Part shown: in pieces, positions 57,149 through 64,000 of the stretch | Layout of the letters: each line of letters opens with the position of its first letter | Numbering within the stretch: the first letter of the stretch is position 1 | Assembly: GCF_002205165.1 (NCBI RefSeq) | Contig: NZ_NIVS01000022.1 | Location: 1-64,000, forward strand | Source of the DNA: Stenotrophomonas maltophilia | Lineage (GTDB): Bacteria; Pseudomonadota; Gammaproteobacteria; Xanthomonadales; Xanthomonadaceae | Direction: 5' to 3' | DNA length: 64,000 nucleotides | Notes under the pieces: generated by a model | Told to the model about the DNA's origin: nothing | Seen by the model: only the letters and a program-made list of their open reading frames with translations | Databases searched by the model: none | Translations under genes and position numbers: made by a program

Positions 57149-58231
57149 ATGACCGAATTTTCCGCTCTCGACCATCAGCACATGGCGCATGCGCTGCGCC
57201 TGGCCGAGCGCGCCGCGTATACCGCGCGACCCAATCCCATGGTCGGCTGCGTGATCGCGCGTGATGAGGTCGTGGTCGGCGAGGGCTGGCACCAGCGCAC
57301 GGGTGGCCCGCATGCGGAAGTCTTCGCGCTGCGCCAGGCTGGCGCGCAGGCGCGCGGCGCCACCGCCTACGTCACCCTGGAACCCTGCGCGCACCACGGT
57401 CGCACGCCACCGTGTGCGCTCGCGTTGATCGAGGCGGGCGTGGCGCGCGTAGTGGCGGCGATGCGTGATCCTTTCCCGAAGGTCGACGGCGGCGGCTTCG
57501 TGCTGCTGCGCGAGGCCGGCATCGAGGTCGCCGAAGGGCTGATGGCCGCGCAGGCGCGCGAGCTCAACCAGGGCTTCCTCTCACGCATCGAGCGCGGCCG
57601 CCCCTGGGTGCGGGTGAAGCTCGCTGCCAGCCTGGACGGGCGCACGGCGATGGCCGATGGCCGTTCCAAGTGGATCACCGGCGCGGCCGCCCGCGAGGAT
57701 GTGCAGCACTGGCGCGCACGGGCTGGCGCGATTCTCACCGGCGCGGCCACCGTGTTGGCCGATGACCCGATGTTGACCGTGCGGCTGGCCGATACCGAGG
57801 TGCTGCCGCCGTTGCGCGTGGTGCTCGATGCACGGCTGCGCTCGCTGGAATGCGCGCGCGTGCGCGAGGGTGGGGCGCCGACGCTGTATGTGCATGACGC
57901 CGCGGTCAGTCCACCGGATGCGGCCGATGCCGAGTTCGCCTGCGTGCCCAGCGATGACGGTCGTCTGGATCTGGGCGCGGTATTGGCGCTGCTCGCCGAA
58001 CGTGGGGTCAACGAGGTGCATACCGAGGCCGGCGCCACCCTGGCCGGTGCGCTGCTGGCTGGCGGCTGGGTCGACGAACTGCTGCTGTACCAGGCGCCCA
58101 CGCTGCTCGGCGAACATGGCCGGCCGCTGCTGTCCGGCCTGGGCATCCACGCGATGGAGCAGCAGCGTCGGCTGCGTGTGGTGGACCAGCGGCACGTCGG
58201 GGCAGACCTGCGGCTGTTGCTGCGTCCTTGA
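57149..58231 (+). CDS. ribD: Bifunctional riboflavin deaminase/reductase RibD
   Basis: Carries out the second and third steps after GTP opening in riboflavin synthesis: deamination of the pyrimidine, then NADPH reduction of the ribosyl chain. The 360-residue protein has an N-terminal deaminase with zinc motif HAE (GGPHAEVFAL) and PCAHHGRTPPC, and a C-terminal DHFR-like reductase (about 150-360; VRVKLAASLDGRTAMADG, EAGATLAGALL). It is separated from the rest of the rib genes by an opposite-strand gene and lies upstream of, not under, the FMN riboswitch. Confidence 0.95.
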   Translation: MTEFSALDHQHMAHALRLAERAAYTARPNPMVGCVIARDEVVVGEGWHQRTGGPHAEVFALRQAGAQARGATAYVTLEPCAHHGRTPPCALALIEAGVARVVAAMRDPFPKVDGGGFVLLREAGIEVAEGLMAAQARELNQGFLSRIERGRPWVRVKLAASLDGRTAMADGRSKWITGAAAREDVQHWRARAGAILTGAATVLADDPMLTVRLADTEVLPPLRVVLDARLRSLECARVREGGAPTLYVHDAAVSPPDAADAEFACVPSDDGRLDLGAVLALLAERGVNEVHTEAGATLAGALLAGGWVDELLLYQAPTLLGEHGRPLLSGLGIHAMEQQRRLRVVDQRHVGADLRLLLRP

Positions 58232-58246
58232 CCCCAGCGCGGCCCC

Positions 58247-59128
58247 TCAGCGGCAGCTCGTGTCCCACATCGCTTCGGCCACCGGCCGCAGCGCCCTGCA
58301 TTCCTGTGCCATCGCCTCCGGTGTTGCGACTGCGGCCTTCGCGCTCAACGCCGCGGCCATCGCATCGACGCCTGGCACCTGCTCGGGCGCGGTCCTGACC
58401 ACGCAACGGCGGTGCTGCTGCAGCAACGCATCGCAGGCCGCAACACCGGTGATCGCCGGCGCACCCTGTGCCGTGGTCTCCTGCTGCCAGGCCTCGAATG
58501 GCAACAGTGCCGCCATCACCGGGCGCAGCAGCGCGTCCGGGTTGCCGCTGTACCAATAGCCGTTGTCCTTGGCCGGATACAGGTCGATGCTGCCGGTCAG
58601 TTCGCGCCGCGGCCCCGTGCGCAGGGCCACGAGGTACGTCTCCAGGAAGCGTTTCAGGCTGGCCGGGGTGTTCTCCTCAGCGCTGGCATCAAACAGCGGG
58701 CGCAGACTGTCCAGCGCCGTGACGCTGCAGGTGAACGCGACATTGGCCACCTTCGCGCCGTCCACGTAAGCGTTGTCGCGCACGGTGCTGTGCGTGGCGC
58801 GGCAGTGCGTGCCGCCCAGGTTCTGGGCCACGACGGAGGGCACCGCCTCGATGCTGGCAGCATCGCTGCCCGCCAGCGCAAGCATGCTCTGCAGCGGGGC
58901 GGCGAGCCCCGCGGCGAAGGCACCTTTGCTGAATTCCACCGGGTCCTGGCCATTGAATGCCGGGCGCAGCGCGTCATTCAATGTGTGGGCAGCCGCGGCA
59001 TCGTCTTCGAGCAACACCCGTGCATACAGGTCGACGGTCTGCTCGGGGGTCAAGGGTGTCGGCGCAGCGGCATGGACGGCCAGCGGAGCGGAAAGGGCGA
59101 TGGCAAGCGGCAGGAGGTAGGTGATCAT
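58247..59128 (-). CDS. Periplasmic or secreted protein of unknown function
   Basis: A 293-residue protein with a clear Sec signal peptide (MITYLLPLAIALSAPLAVHA). The mature part is mostly helical and Ala-rich, with six cysteines, four of them in the last third (VAACDALL, RRCVVR, QECRAL, WDTSCR), which suggests disulfides. No domain is recognised. I start at ATG 59128. It lies between ribD and the FMN riboswitch on the opposite strand, splitting the riboflavin cluster. Confidence 0.7.
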   Translation of the reverse strand: MITYLLPLAIALSAPLAVHAAAPTPLTPEQTVDLYARVLLEDDAAAAHTLNDALRPAFNGQDPVEFSKGAFAAGLAAPLQSMLALAGSDAASIEAVPSVVAQNLGGTHCRATHSTVRDNAYVDGAKVANVAFTCSVTALDSLRPLFDASAEENTPASLKRFLETYLVALRTGPRRELTGSIDLYPAKDNGYWYSGNPDALLRPVMAALLPFEAWQQETTAQGAPAITGVAACDALLQQHRRCVVRTAPEQVPGVDAMAAALSAKAAVATPEAMAQECRALRPVAEAMWDTSCR

Positions 59129-59235
59129 TCTCAGCGTCCAATGCAGGGCGCGGAAGGCTAGCGCATTCACCGCAACCTGGCAGGTGGCCCTGACGCATCC
59201 GGCCGCATGCGAGCGCCGCAGGCTGGCAGCGCCCA

Positions 59236-59265
59236 TAAAAAACGGGCCCCTTGCGGGACCCGTTC
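59236..59265 (-). terminator. Strong orphan minus-strand terminator
   Basis: On the minus strand, ACGGGTCCC - GCAA - GGGGCCCGT forms a 9-bp stem with one U-G pair and a GNRA loop, directly followed by six T residues. No protein gene lies just upstream of it on that strand, and the next minus-strand gene begins about 110 bases downstream. Confidence 0.8.
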
Positions 59266-59365
59266 GATCATGGCGCGGCGCGGACGCTGCAGCTCGATCA
59301 GTAACCGACGTATGCGCCCTCATATCCACGGGGCGCAGCACTCAGTGGGATAGCTTAACACTTAT
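59237..59365 (-). ncRNA. Candidate small RNA ending at the orphan terminator
   Basis: Between an AT-rich stretch (59351-59375, where a promoter could lie) and the terminator at 59236-59265, the minus strand could yield an RNA of about 120-130 bases. It would not overlap the riboswitch itself. It does not resemble 6S, 4.5S or tmRNA by eye. The promoter is not clearly readable, so the 5' end is a guess. Confidence 0.35.
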
Positions 59366-59431
59366 TTAACTTAAAGCCCCCAGTCAGGGTGCCCTGTTAC
59401 ACTACGCGCGCCGGTTCGCCGGTACACAAAC

Positions 59432-59570
59432 GTCTTCAGGGCGGGGTGCGATTCCCCACCGGCGGTAGGTGCGCAAGCACGAGCCCGCGAGCGCTTCCCG
59501 TTCCCCGGGAAGGTCAGCAGATCCGGTCCGATGCCGGAGCCGACGGTATAGTCCGGATGAAAGAAGACGG
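59432..59570 (+). promoter_or_regulatory. FMN riboswitch (RFN element)
   Basis: The conserved RFN signature is complete: AGGGCGGGGTGCGATTCCCC, ACCGGCGGTAGGTG, AGCCCGCGAGC, GTCAGCAGATCCGGT, GAGCCGACGGTATAGTC and CGGATGAAAGAAGA. The P1 stem pairs GTCTTC (59432) with GAAGAC (near 59563-59568). It sits about 78 bases before ribE. FMN binding should switch off expression of the operon, here perhaps by hiding the ribosome binding site GGAGAA at 59636-59643, since no strong terminator stem is seen before the start codon. Confidence 0.95.
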
Positions 59571-59647
59571 TGCTGCCGGGCCTTGTGCTCGGCGTGCACC
59601 TATATGCCTTGCGGCGTTTTTCGCTCACTTTCCGCGGAGAACGTTAC

Positions 59648-60250
59648 GTGTTTACTGGAATCATCGAAGGCGTCGGCCGTCTGGCCGCACGCGAATCCCT
59701 TGGCGGCGATGTCCGCTTCACCTTCAACGTGGGCACCCTGCCGTTCGATAACGTGCAGATGGGCGAGAGCATCGCCATCAACGGGGTCTGCCTCACCGTC
59801 ATCGCCCATGACGCCACCAGCTTCCAGGCCGACGCCTCGACCGAGACGCTGGGCCTGACCACGCTGGGTCAGCTGAGCGACGGCGCCGTCATCAATCTCG
59901 AACGCGCCATGCGCCCGACCGATCGCCTGGGCGGCCATCTGGTCAGCGGCCATGTCGATGGCCTGGGCCAGGTGCTGTCGGTGCATGACGACGCCCGCGC
60001 CCAGCGCTGGCGCTTCGCCGCACCGGCCGCACTGCTGCGCTACATCGCCAAGAAGGGCTCGATCTGCGTGGACGGGGTCAGTCTGACCGTCAACGAGGTG
60101 GACGAGCAGGGCTTCGAAGTCGCCCTCATCCCGCACACCGTCGCCAACACCGCCTTCGCCGCGACTGCCGTGGGCAGCGCGGTCAATCTTGAAATCGATC
60201 TGGTCGCCCGTTACGTCGAACGGTTGCTGGGTGCAGGAGCACGCGCATGA
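59648..60250 (+). CDS. ribE: Riboflavin synthase alpha chain
   Basis: Last step of the pathway: two lumazine molecules yield riboflavin and the pyrimidine intermediate. The 200-residue product has the tandem lumazine-binding barrels of the family: barrel one begins VFTGIIEGVG and contains NGVCLTV; barrel two begins GGHLVSGHVDG and contains DGVSLTVNEV. The start is the GTG at 59648, giving the standard MFTGIIEG N-terminus after initiation with fMet; GCGGAGAA is the ribosome binding site. First gene under the FMN riboswitch. It overlaps ribB by four bases. Confidence 0.96.
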   Translation: MFTGIIEGVGRLAARESLGGDVRFTFNVGTLPFDNVQMGESIAINGVCLTVIAHDATSFQADASTETLGLTTLGQLSDGAVINLERAMRPTDRLGGHLVSGHVDGLGQVLSVHDDARAQRWRFAAPAALLRYIAKKGSICVDGVSLTVNEVDEQGFEVALIPHTVANTAFAATAVGSAVNLEIDLVARYVERLLGAGARA

Positions 60251-61362
60251 ATTTCGCCCCCATTCCCGACATCCTCGAGGACATCCGCCTCGGCCGCATG
60301 GTCGTCATCGTCGATGACGAAGACCGCGAGAACGAAGGCGACCTGATCATGGCCGCCGAGTTGGTCAAGCCGTCGGACATCAACTTCATGGTCACCCACG
60401 GCCGAGGCCTGGTGTGCCTGCCGCTGACCCGCGAGCGTGCGGCCGATCTGGGCCTGGCACCGATGGTGCAGGCCAATACCGCGCAGTTCCAGACCAATTT
60501 CACCGTGAGCATCGAAGCCGCCGAAGGCGTCACCACGGGCATCTCGGCCTACGACCGTGCGCACACCATCCGCACCGCGGTGAAGCCGGACGCCAAGCCG
60601 GCCGACCTGCACCAGCCGGGCCACATCTTCCCGCTGATCGCCCAGCCCGGTGGGGTGCTGACCCGCGCGGGGCATACCGAGGCCGCCGTCGACCTGGCCA
60701 TGCTGGCCGGGCTGGAGCCTGCCGGTGTGCTGGTGGAAATCCTGAATCCGGACGGCAGCATGGCGCGCCGCCCGGAGCTGGAGGTGTTCGCCCGCGAGCA
60801 CGGCCTGAAGATGGGCTCCATCGCCGACCTGATCGCGTACCGCCTGGCCACCGAGAAGACGATCGAGCGCGTGGATGAGCGCGAGATCGAGACCGAGTTC
60901 GGGCCGTTCACGCTGGTGACCTATCGCGACCGGATCGCCCACGACCTGCACTTCGCACTGGTCCGTGGCACCCCGGATACCGAGCCGACCCTGGTCCGCG
61001 TGCAGGTGGAAAACCCGCTGGCCGATCTGCTGCACTGGCGCCGCGATGATTTCGGCGTGGCCTCCACCGATGCCCTGCGCGCGATCGCGGCCGCCGAACG
61101 TGGTGTGATGGTGGTGCTGTCCGCCCCGCGCGACACCAACAGCCTGCTGGCCCGCCTGCGCCAGCAGCCGCAACCGATCGTGCCGGGCAAGGACAAGGAT
61201 GTGAGCCAGTGGCGCCGCAACGGGGCCGGGGCGCAGATCCTCTCCGACCTGGGCCTGGGCAAGCTGCGCGTGCTGGGCACCCCCCGGCGCCAGATCGGCC
61301 TGGCCGGGTATGGCCTGGAAGTGGTGGAGACGGTGGGCAACACGTCATCGCATGCGCGCTGA
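60247..61362 (+). CDS. ribB: DHBP synthase RibB with a degenerate GTP cyclohydrolase II-like domain
   Basis: Makes 3,4-dihydroxy-2-butanone 4-phosphate from ribulose 5-phosphate; 371 residues. The N-terminal RibB domain (about 1-205) has DDEDRENEGDLIMAAE, the acid loop TTGISAYDRA and RAGHTEAAVDLA. The C-terminal half (about 210-360) looks like RibA but contains no cysteine at all; the zinc site C-x10-C-x-C is replaced by VENPLADLLHWRRDDFG. It therefore should not have cyclohydrolase activity, like the RibX-type domains described in other proteobacteria. A separate ribA must exist elsewhere. Confidence 0.93.
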   Translation: MNFAPIPDILEDIRLGRMVVIVDDEDRENEGDLIMAAELVKPSDINFMVTHGRGLVCLPLTRERAADLGLAPMVQANTAQFQTNFTVSIEAAEGVTTGISAYDRAHTIRTAVKPDAKPADLHQPGHIFPLIAQPGGVLTRAGHTEAAVDLAMLAGLEPAGVLVEILNPDGSMARRPELEVFAREHGLKMGSIADLIAYRLATEKTIERVDEREIETEFGPFTLVTYRDRIAHDLHFALVRGTPDTEPTLVRVQVENPLADLLHWRRDDFGVASTDALRAIAAAERGVMVVLSAPRDTNSLLARLRQQPQPIVPGKDKDVSQWRRNGAGAQILSDLGLGKLRVLGTPRRQIGLAGYGLEVVETVGNTSSHAR

Positions 61363-61385
61363 CGGCTCACGATCGGCTTCGCAAA

Positions 61386-61453
61386 CCGGGGGCCCCTCTT
61401 ATCATCACCCAGGCCCCCGCCGCTTCGCAGAAGCCCCCTGACGCAGGGGGTTG
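61386..61453 (+). terminator. Hairpins after ribB
   Basis: GGGGGCC...GGCCCCC and AGCCCCCTG/CAGGGGGTT can form two stems after the ribB stop. Neither has a T run. They may pause or weaken read-through into ribH. Confidence 0.3.
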
Positions 61454-61508
61454 GTGCACCCGAGCCGTCCCGTAACGCACGGCGACCCGGCTACGCGCAG
61501 CCATGCGC

Positions 61509-61514
61509 TAGAAT
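61509..61514 (+). promoter_or_regulatory. -10 box of ribH
   Basis: TAGAAT lies 32 bases before the ribH ATG at 61546 in a small AT-rich patch. No good -35 is seen. It implies that ribH-nusB-thiL can be transcribed without the FMN riboswitch. Confidence 0.45.
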
Positions 61515-61545
61515 ATTCCCCTATTAAATGGACCCCACGCCGAAC

Positions 61546-62013
61546 ATGAGCCATTACGAAGGCGACCTCCGTACTCCGGAAAAGGCCCGTTTCGCCATCC
61601 TCGCCAGCCGCTGGAATGCCCGCATCACCGACGTGCTGGTGGCCGGTGCGCGCCAGAGCCTGGCCGGCAACGGGATCGACGAGTCCGCCATCGATGTGAT
61701 CCGCGTGCCCGGCGCGTGGGAACTGCCGCTGGTCGCCGCGCGCCTGGCCGCGGCCCATCAGCATGCCGCGATCATCACCCTGGGCTGCGTGATCCGCGGC
61801 GACACCCGTCATTACGAACACGTGGCCGACCGCTGCGCCGAGGGCCTGATGCGCGTGCAGCTGGATTTCGGCGTGCCGGTGCTCAATGGCGTGCTGGCGG
61901 TGGAACGGGTCGAAGATGCCGAAGCCCGCGCGGGTGGCAACCACGGCAACAAAGGTGAGGAAGCCGCACTGACGGCGTTGGAAATGGTCAATCTTCTGGA
62001 GCAGCTGCCATGA
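61546..62013 (+). CDS. ribH: 6,7-dimethyl-8-ribityllumazine synthase
   Basis: Condenses DHBP with the pyrimidine intermediate to make lumazine; forms an icosahedral or pentameric assembly. The 155-residue product has [13 protein letters not shown] for substrate binding, [25 protein letters not shown] with the catalytic His, and [14 protein letters not shown] use ATG 61546 (MSHYEGDL), which matches Xanthomonadaceae N-termini; an in-frame ATG at 61528 would lie only about seven bases after the predicted transcription start. The stop overlaps nusB. Confidence 0.95.
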   Translation: MSHYEGDLRTPEKARFAILASRWNARITDVLVAGARQSLAGNGIDESAIDVIRVPGAWELPLVAARLAAAHQHAAIITLGCVIRGDTRHYEHVADRCAEGLMRVQLDFGVPVLNGVLAVERVEDAEARAGGNHGNKGEEAALTALEMVNLLEQLP

Positions 62014-62489
62014 ACAAGTCAAACCAGGGCAAGCCCTCCGGTAAACCCGTCCGCCGTGATGGCGTCGACCCGGTGCTGCGCTCGCGCGCCCGTCGTCGTG
62101 CGCTGCAGGCGATTTATGCGTGGCAGATCTCCGGCGGCAACGCGCAGAGCGTGATCGCCCAGTTCGCCCACGAGCAGGCCCGCGAAATCGCCGATCTGGC
62201 CTACTTCGAAGCGCTGGTGCACGGCGTGCTCGACAACCGCAAGGACCTGGACGCGGCGCTGGACCCGTATCTGGATCGCGGCATCGAGGAAGTGGACGCG
62301 ATCGAGCGGGCCGCGCTGCGCGTGGCCGCCTATGAAATGCGTTATCGCCTGGATGTGCCGTATCGCGTCGTGATCAACGAAGCGATCGAATCGGCCAAGC
62401 GCTTCGGGTCCGAACATGGCCACACCTACGTGAATGGCGTGCTGGACCGTGCCTCCGTCGAGTGGCGCAAGGTCGAAAACGGGGGCTGA
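62010..62489 (+). CDS. nusB: Transcription antitermination factor NusB
   Basis: RNA-binding partner of NusE/S10 in ribosomal RNA antitermination; 159 residues, all-helical. Conserved segments are [43 protein letters not shown] and FVNGVLD-type [10 protein letters not shown]. It overlaps ribH by four bases (ATGA), the usual ribH-nusB arrangement. Confidence 0.96.
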   Translation: MNKSNQGKPSGKPVRRDGVDPVLRSRARRRALQAIYAWQISGGNAQSVIAQFAHEQAREIADLAYFEALVHGVLDNRKDLDAALDPYLDRGIEEVDAIERAALRVAAYEMRYRLDVPYRVVINEAIESAKRFGSEHGHTYVNGVLDRASVEWRKVENGG

Positions 62490-62497
62490 TCGGCCCC

Positions 62498-63472
62498 ATG
62501 TCCCTTGCCGAATTTGATCTGATCGACCGCATCCGTGCGCGCACCACCGTGCGCGCCGATGTCGTGCTCGGCATCGGCGATGACGCCGCGTTGCTGCAGC
62601 CGCGCGCTGGCGAACAGCTGGTGATCACCGCCGACACGCTCAACAGCGGCGTGCATTTCCCGGCGGAAACCCCGGCCTTCGATATTGGCTGGAAAACCCT
62701 GGCGGTGAACCTGTCCGACCTCGCCGCGATGGGCGCCCGCCCGGCGTGGTGTACCTTGGCGCTGTCCTTGCCGCAGGCCGACGCGGACTGGATCGAGGGA
62801 TTCGCCGATGGCTTCTTCGCCCTGGCTGACGAGCACGACATCGTGCTGGTCGGTGGCGACACCACGCGTGGCCCGCTGTCGCTGTCGGTGACCGCGATGG
62901 GGCAGGTGGCGCCCGGCCAGGCCCTGCGCCGCGATCGTGCGCAGGTCGGCGATGACATCTGGGTCAGCGGCACGCTGGGCGATGCCGCCGGTGCCCTGCG
63001 CCTGTGGCAGCAGAACCGGTTGAAGGTGGCGGTCGCCACGCTGCTCAACGATGACGAAACGCTGCGTCAGCGCCTGCTGCGCCCGGTCCCGCGGGTCACG
63101 CTGGGCCTGCGCCTGCGGGCCTACGCGCATGCCGCCGTGGATATCTCCGACGGCCTGCTTTCCGATCTCGGCCACATTGCCGCACGCAGCGGTGTGCGCG
63201 CCGACGTGGAGGCGGATGCGTTGCCGATCTCCTCGGCGCTGCGCGCGCAGCTCGGGCGTGAGGGTGCCCGCGACTGTGCGCTGCGGGGCGGCGACGATTA
63301 CGAGCTGTGCTTCACCGTCGCGCCGTCGCAGCGCGACGCGATCCATGCGTTGTCGGCATCCTTGGACCTGCCACTGACCCGGATCGGGCGGATCGTCGAA
63401 GGCCAGGGCGTGCATTGCGCCGATGTGGCCGCCAGCGATGGTGGCTACGAGCATTTCGCCGAACGCCGGTAG
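62498..63472 (+). CDS. thiL: Thiamine-monophosphate kinase
   Basis: Phosphorylates thiamine phosphate to the active diphosphate; cytosolic. The 324-residue product is a PurM-fold enzyme with EFDLIDRI at the N-terminus, GIGDDAALL and TADTLNSGVHF for metal and ATP, the NLSDLAAMGA motif, LVGGDTTRGPL, and DISDGLLSDLGHI plus GGDDYELCF in the C-terminal half. I use ATG 62498 (MSLAEFDLI), eight bases after the nusB stop. The order ribH-nusB-thiL is standard in proteobacteria. Confidence 0.96.
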   Translation: MSLAEFDLIDRIRARTTVRADVVLGIGDDAALLQPRAGEQLVITADTLNSGVHFPAETPAFDIGWKTLAVNLSDLAAMGARPAWCTLALSLPQADADWIEGFADGFFALADEHDIVLVGGDTTRGPLSLSVTAMGQVAPGQALRRDRAQVGDDIWVSGTLGDAAGALRLWQQNRLKVAVATLLNDDETLRQRLLRPVPRVTLGLRLRAYAHAAVDISDGLLSDLGHIAARSGVRADVEADALPISSALRAQLGREGARDCALRGGDDYELCFTVAPSQRDAIHALSASLDLPLTRIGRIVEGQGVHCADVAASDGGYEHFAERR

Positions 63473-63479
63473 CGTCCGC

Positions 63480-64000
63480 TCACACCGGCGGCAGCACCTT
63501 GCCGGGGTTGAGGATCCCGTCCGGATCCAGCGCCGCCTTGATCGCGCGCATCGCCGCCAGGGTGGCCGGGGTGAATGCCTGTGCCATGAAATCGCGCTTG
63601 GCCAGGCCGATGCCGTGCTCGCCCGAGAGCGTACCGCCGAGGGCCAGGGTCAGCGCGAACACGCGCGGCAGCGCCGCATGCGCGCGTGCGTTCTCGCCGG
63701 CATCGTCGGGGTGGTAGAGGATGTTGACGTGCAGGTTGCCGTTGCCGGCATGGCCGAAGGTGACGATCGGCAGCTCGAACTCGGCCGACAATGCCTGCAC
63801 TCCCGCCACCAGCGCGGGAATGCGCGAGACCGGCACCACCACGTCTTCGTTGATCTTGCCCGGTGCGATGCTGCGCAGCGCTGGTGACAGCGCCTTGCGC
63901 GCGGCCCACAGGGTTTCGCGCGCGCTGCCTTCCATCGCCACATCCAGCGCGATCAGGCCATCGCCTTCGGCGGCCGCCGCGAGGGCCTGCAGCAGGTAGG
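63480..64000 (-). CDS. C-terminal part of an FAD-linked oxidase (D-lactate/2-hydroxyacid dehydrogenase type)
   Basis: The 5' end lies outside the window; about 173 codons are visible. They match the FAD-oxidase C-terminal domain of the GlcD/DLD/D-2-hydroxyglutarate dehydrogenase group: PGKINEDVVVPVSRIPAL, TFGHAGNGNLHVNILY with metal-site histidines, GGTLSGEHGIGLAKRDF and the end ALDPDGILNPGKVLP. The exact substrate cannot be chosen from this part. It is convergent with thiL, with seven bases between the stop codons and no visible terminator. Confidence 0.88.
   Translation of the reverse strand, partial: YLLQALAAAAEGDGLIALDVAMEGSARETLWAARKALSPALRSIAPGKINEDVVVPVSRIPALVAGVQALSAEFELPIVTFGHAGNGNLHVNILYHPDDAGENARAHAALPRVFALTLALGGTLSGEHGIGLAKRDFMAQAFTPATLAAMRAIKAALDPDGILNPGKVLPPV

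Noticed and set aside
61380..61480. tRNA-like folding between ribB and ribH
   Set aside because: Only simple GC hairpins are present, with no cloverleaf, TPsiC arm or CCA-compatible acceptor stem.

Overview
The window is a GC-rich (roughly two-thirds G+C by eye), gene-dense piece of a gammaproteobacterial chromosome, almost certainly from the Xanthomonadaceae and most likely Stenotrophomonas or a close relative. The main reasons are an Xps-type type II secretion operon in the order E-F-G-H-I-J-K-L-M-N-D, short hairpins bordered by GTAG/CTAC that resemble the SMAG repeats of Stenotrophomonas maltophilia, a StmPr-like secreted subtilase, and general gene content. There is no rRNA, recognisable tRNA, insertion sequence, prophage or CRISPR array. 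Most of the window is core chromosome carrying a strong extracellular and surface programme.

Layout. 1-592: gene-free, with inverted-repeat elements and short tandem repeats. 593-3010: an RDD membrane protein divergent from xerD, then a DsbC-like lipoprotein. 3100-5208 (minus): a four-module GH18 chitinase with a LacI-type palindrome upstream. 5499-9383: purL. 9832-18384: a 2850-residue trimeric autotransporter adhesin, followed by a secreted S8 protease (18542-20395). 20522-31260: eleven xps genes for type II secretion, followed by two glycosyltransferase-like genes and pncB. 34607-46918: a cellulose operon bcsD, bcsP-like, bcsA, bcsB, bcsZ, bcsC and, unusually, a second bcsZ-like GH8 cellulase. 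46960-50034 (minus): a purine permease and ettA. 50271-54431: an RcnB-like periplasmic protein convergent with a classical autotransporter.

54651-63472 is a housekeeping block: glyA, a small membrane protein with a truncated duplicate behind it, nrdR, ribD, an unknown periplasmic protein on the opposite strand, an FMN riboswitch, ribE, a ribB with a degenerate GTP-cyclohydrolase-like half, ribH, nusB and thiL. The window ends inside a minus-strand FAD-linked oxidase.

Functional links. The chitinase and the protease carry Sec-type signal peptides and are plausible clients of the Xps machine encoded next to them. DsbC would isomerise disulfides in exported proteins. The two autotransporters and cellulose point to adhesion and biofilm formation. 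The points most worth following are the duplicated, differently exported cellulases around bcsC, an orphan strong terminator on the minus strand upstream of the FMN riboswitch that suggests a small RNA, candidate operators before the chitinase, the cellulose operon and the RcnB-like gene, a probable leaderless pncB, and an XpsE that lacks the usual zinc cysteines.
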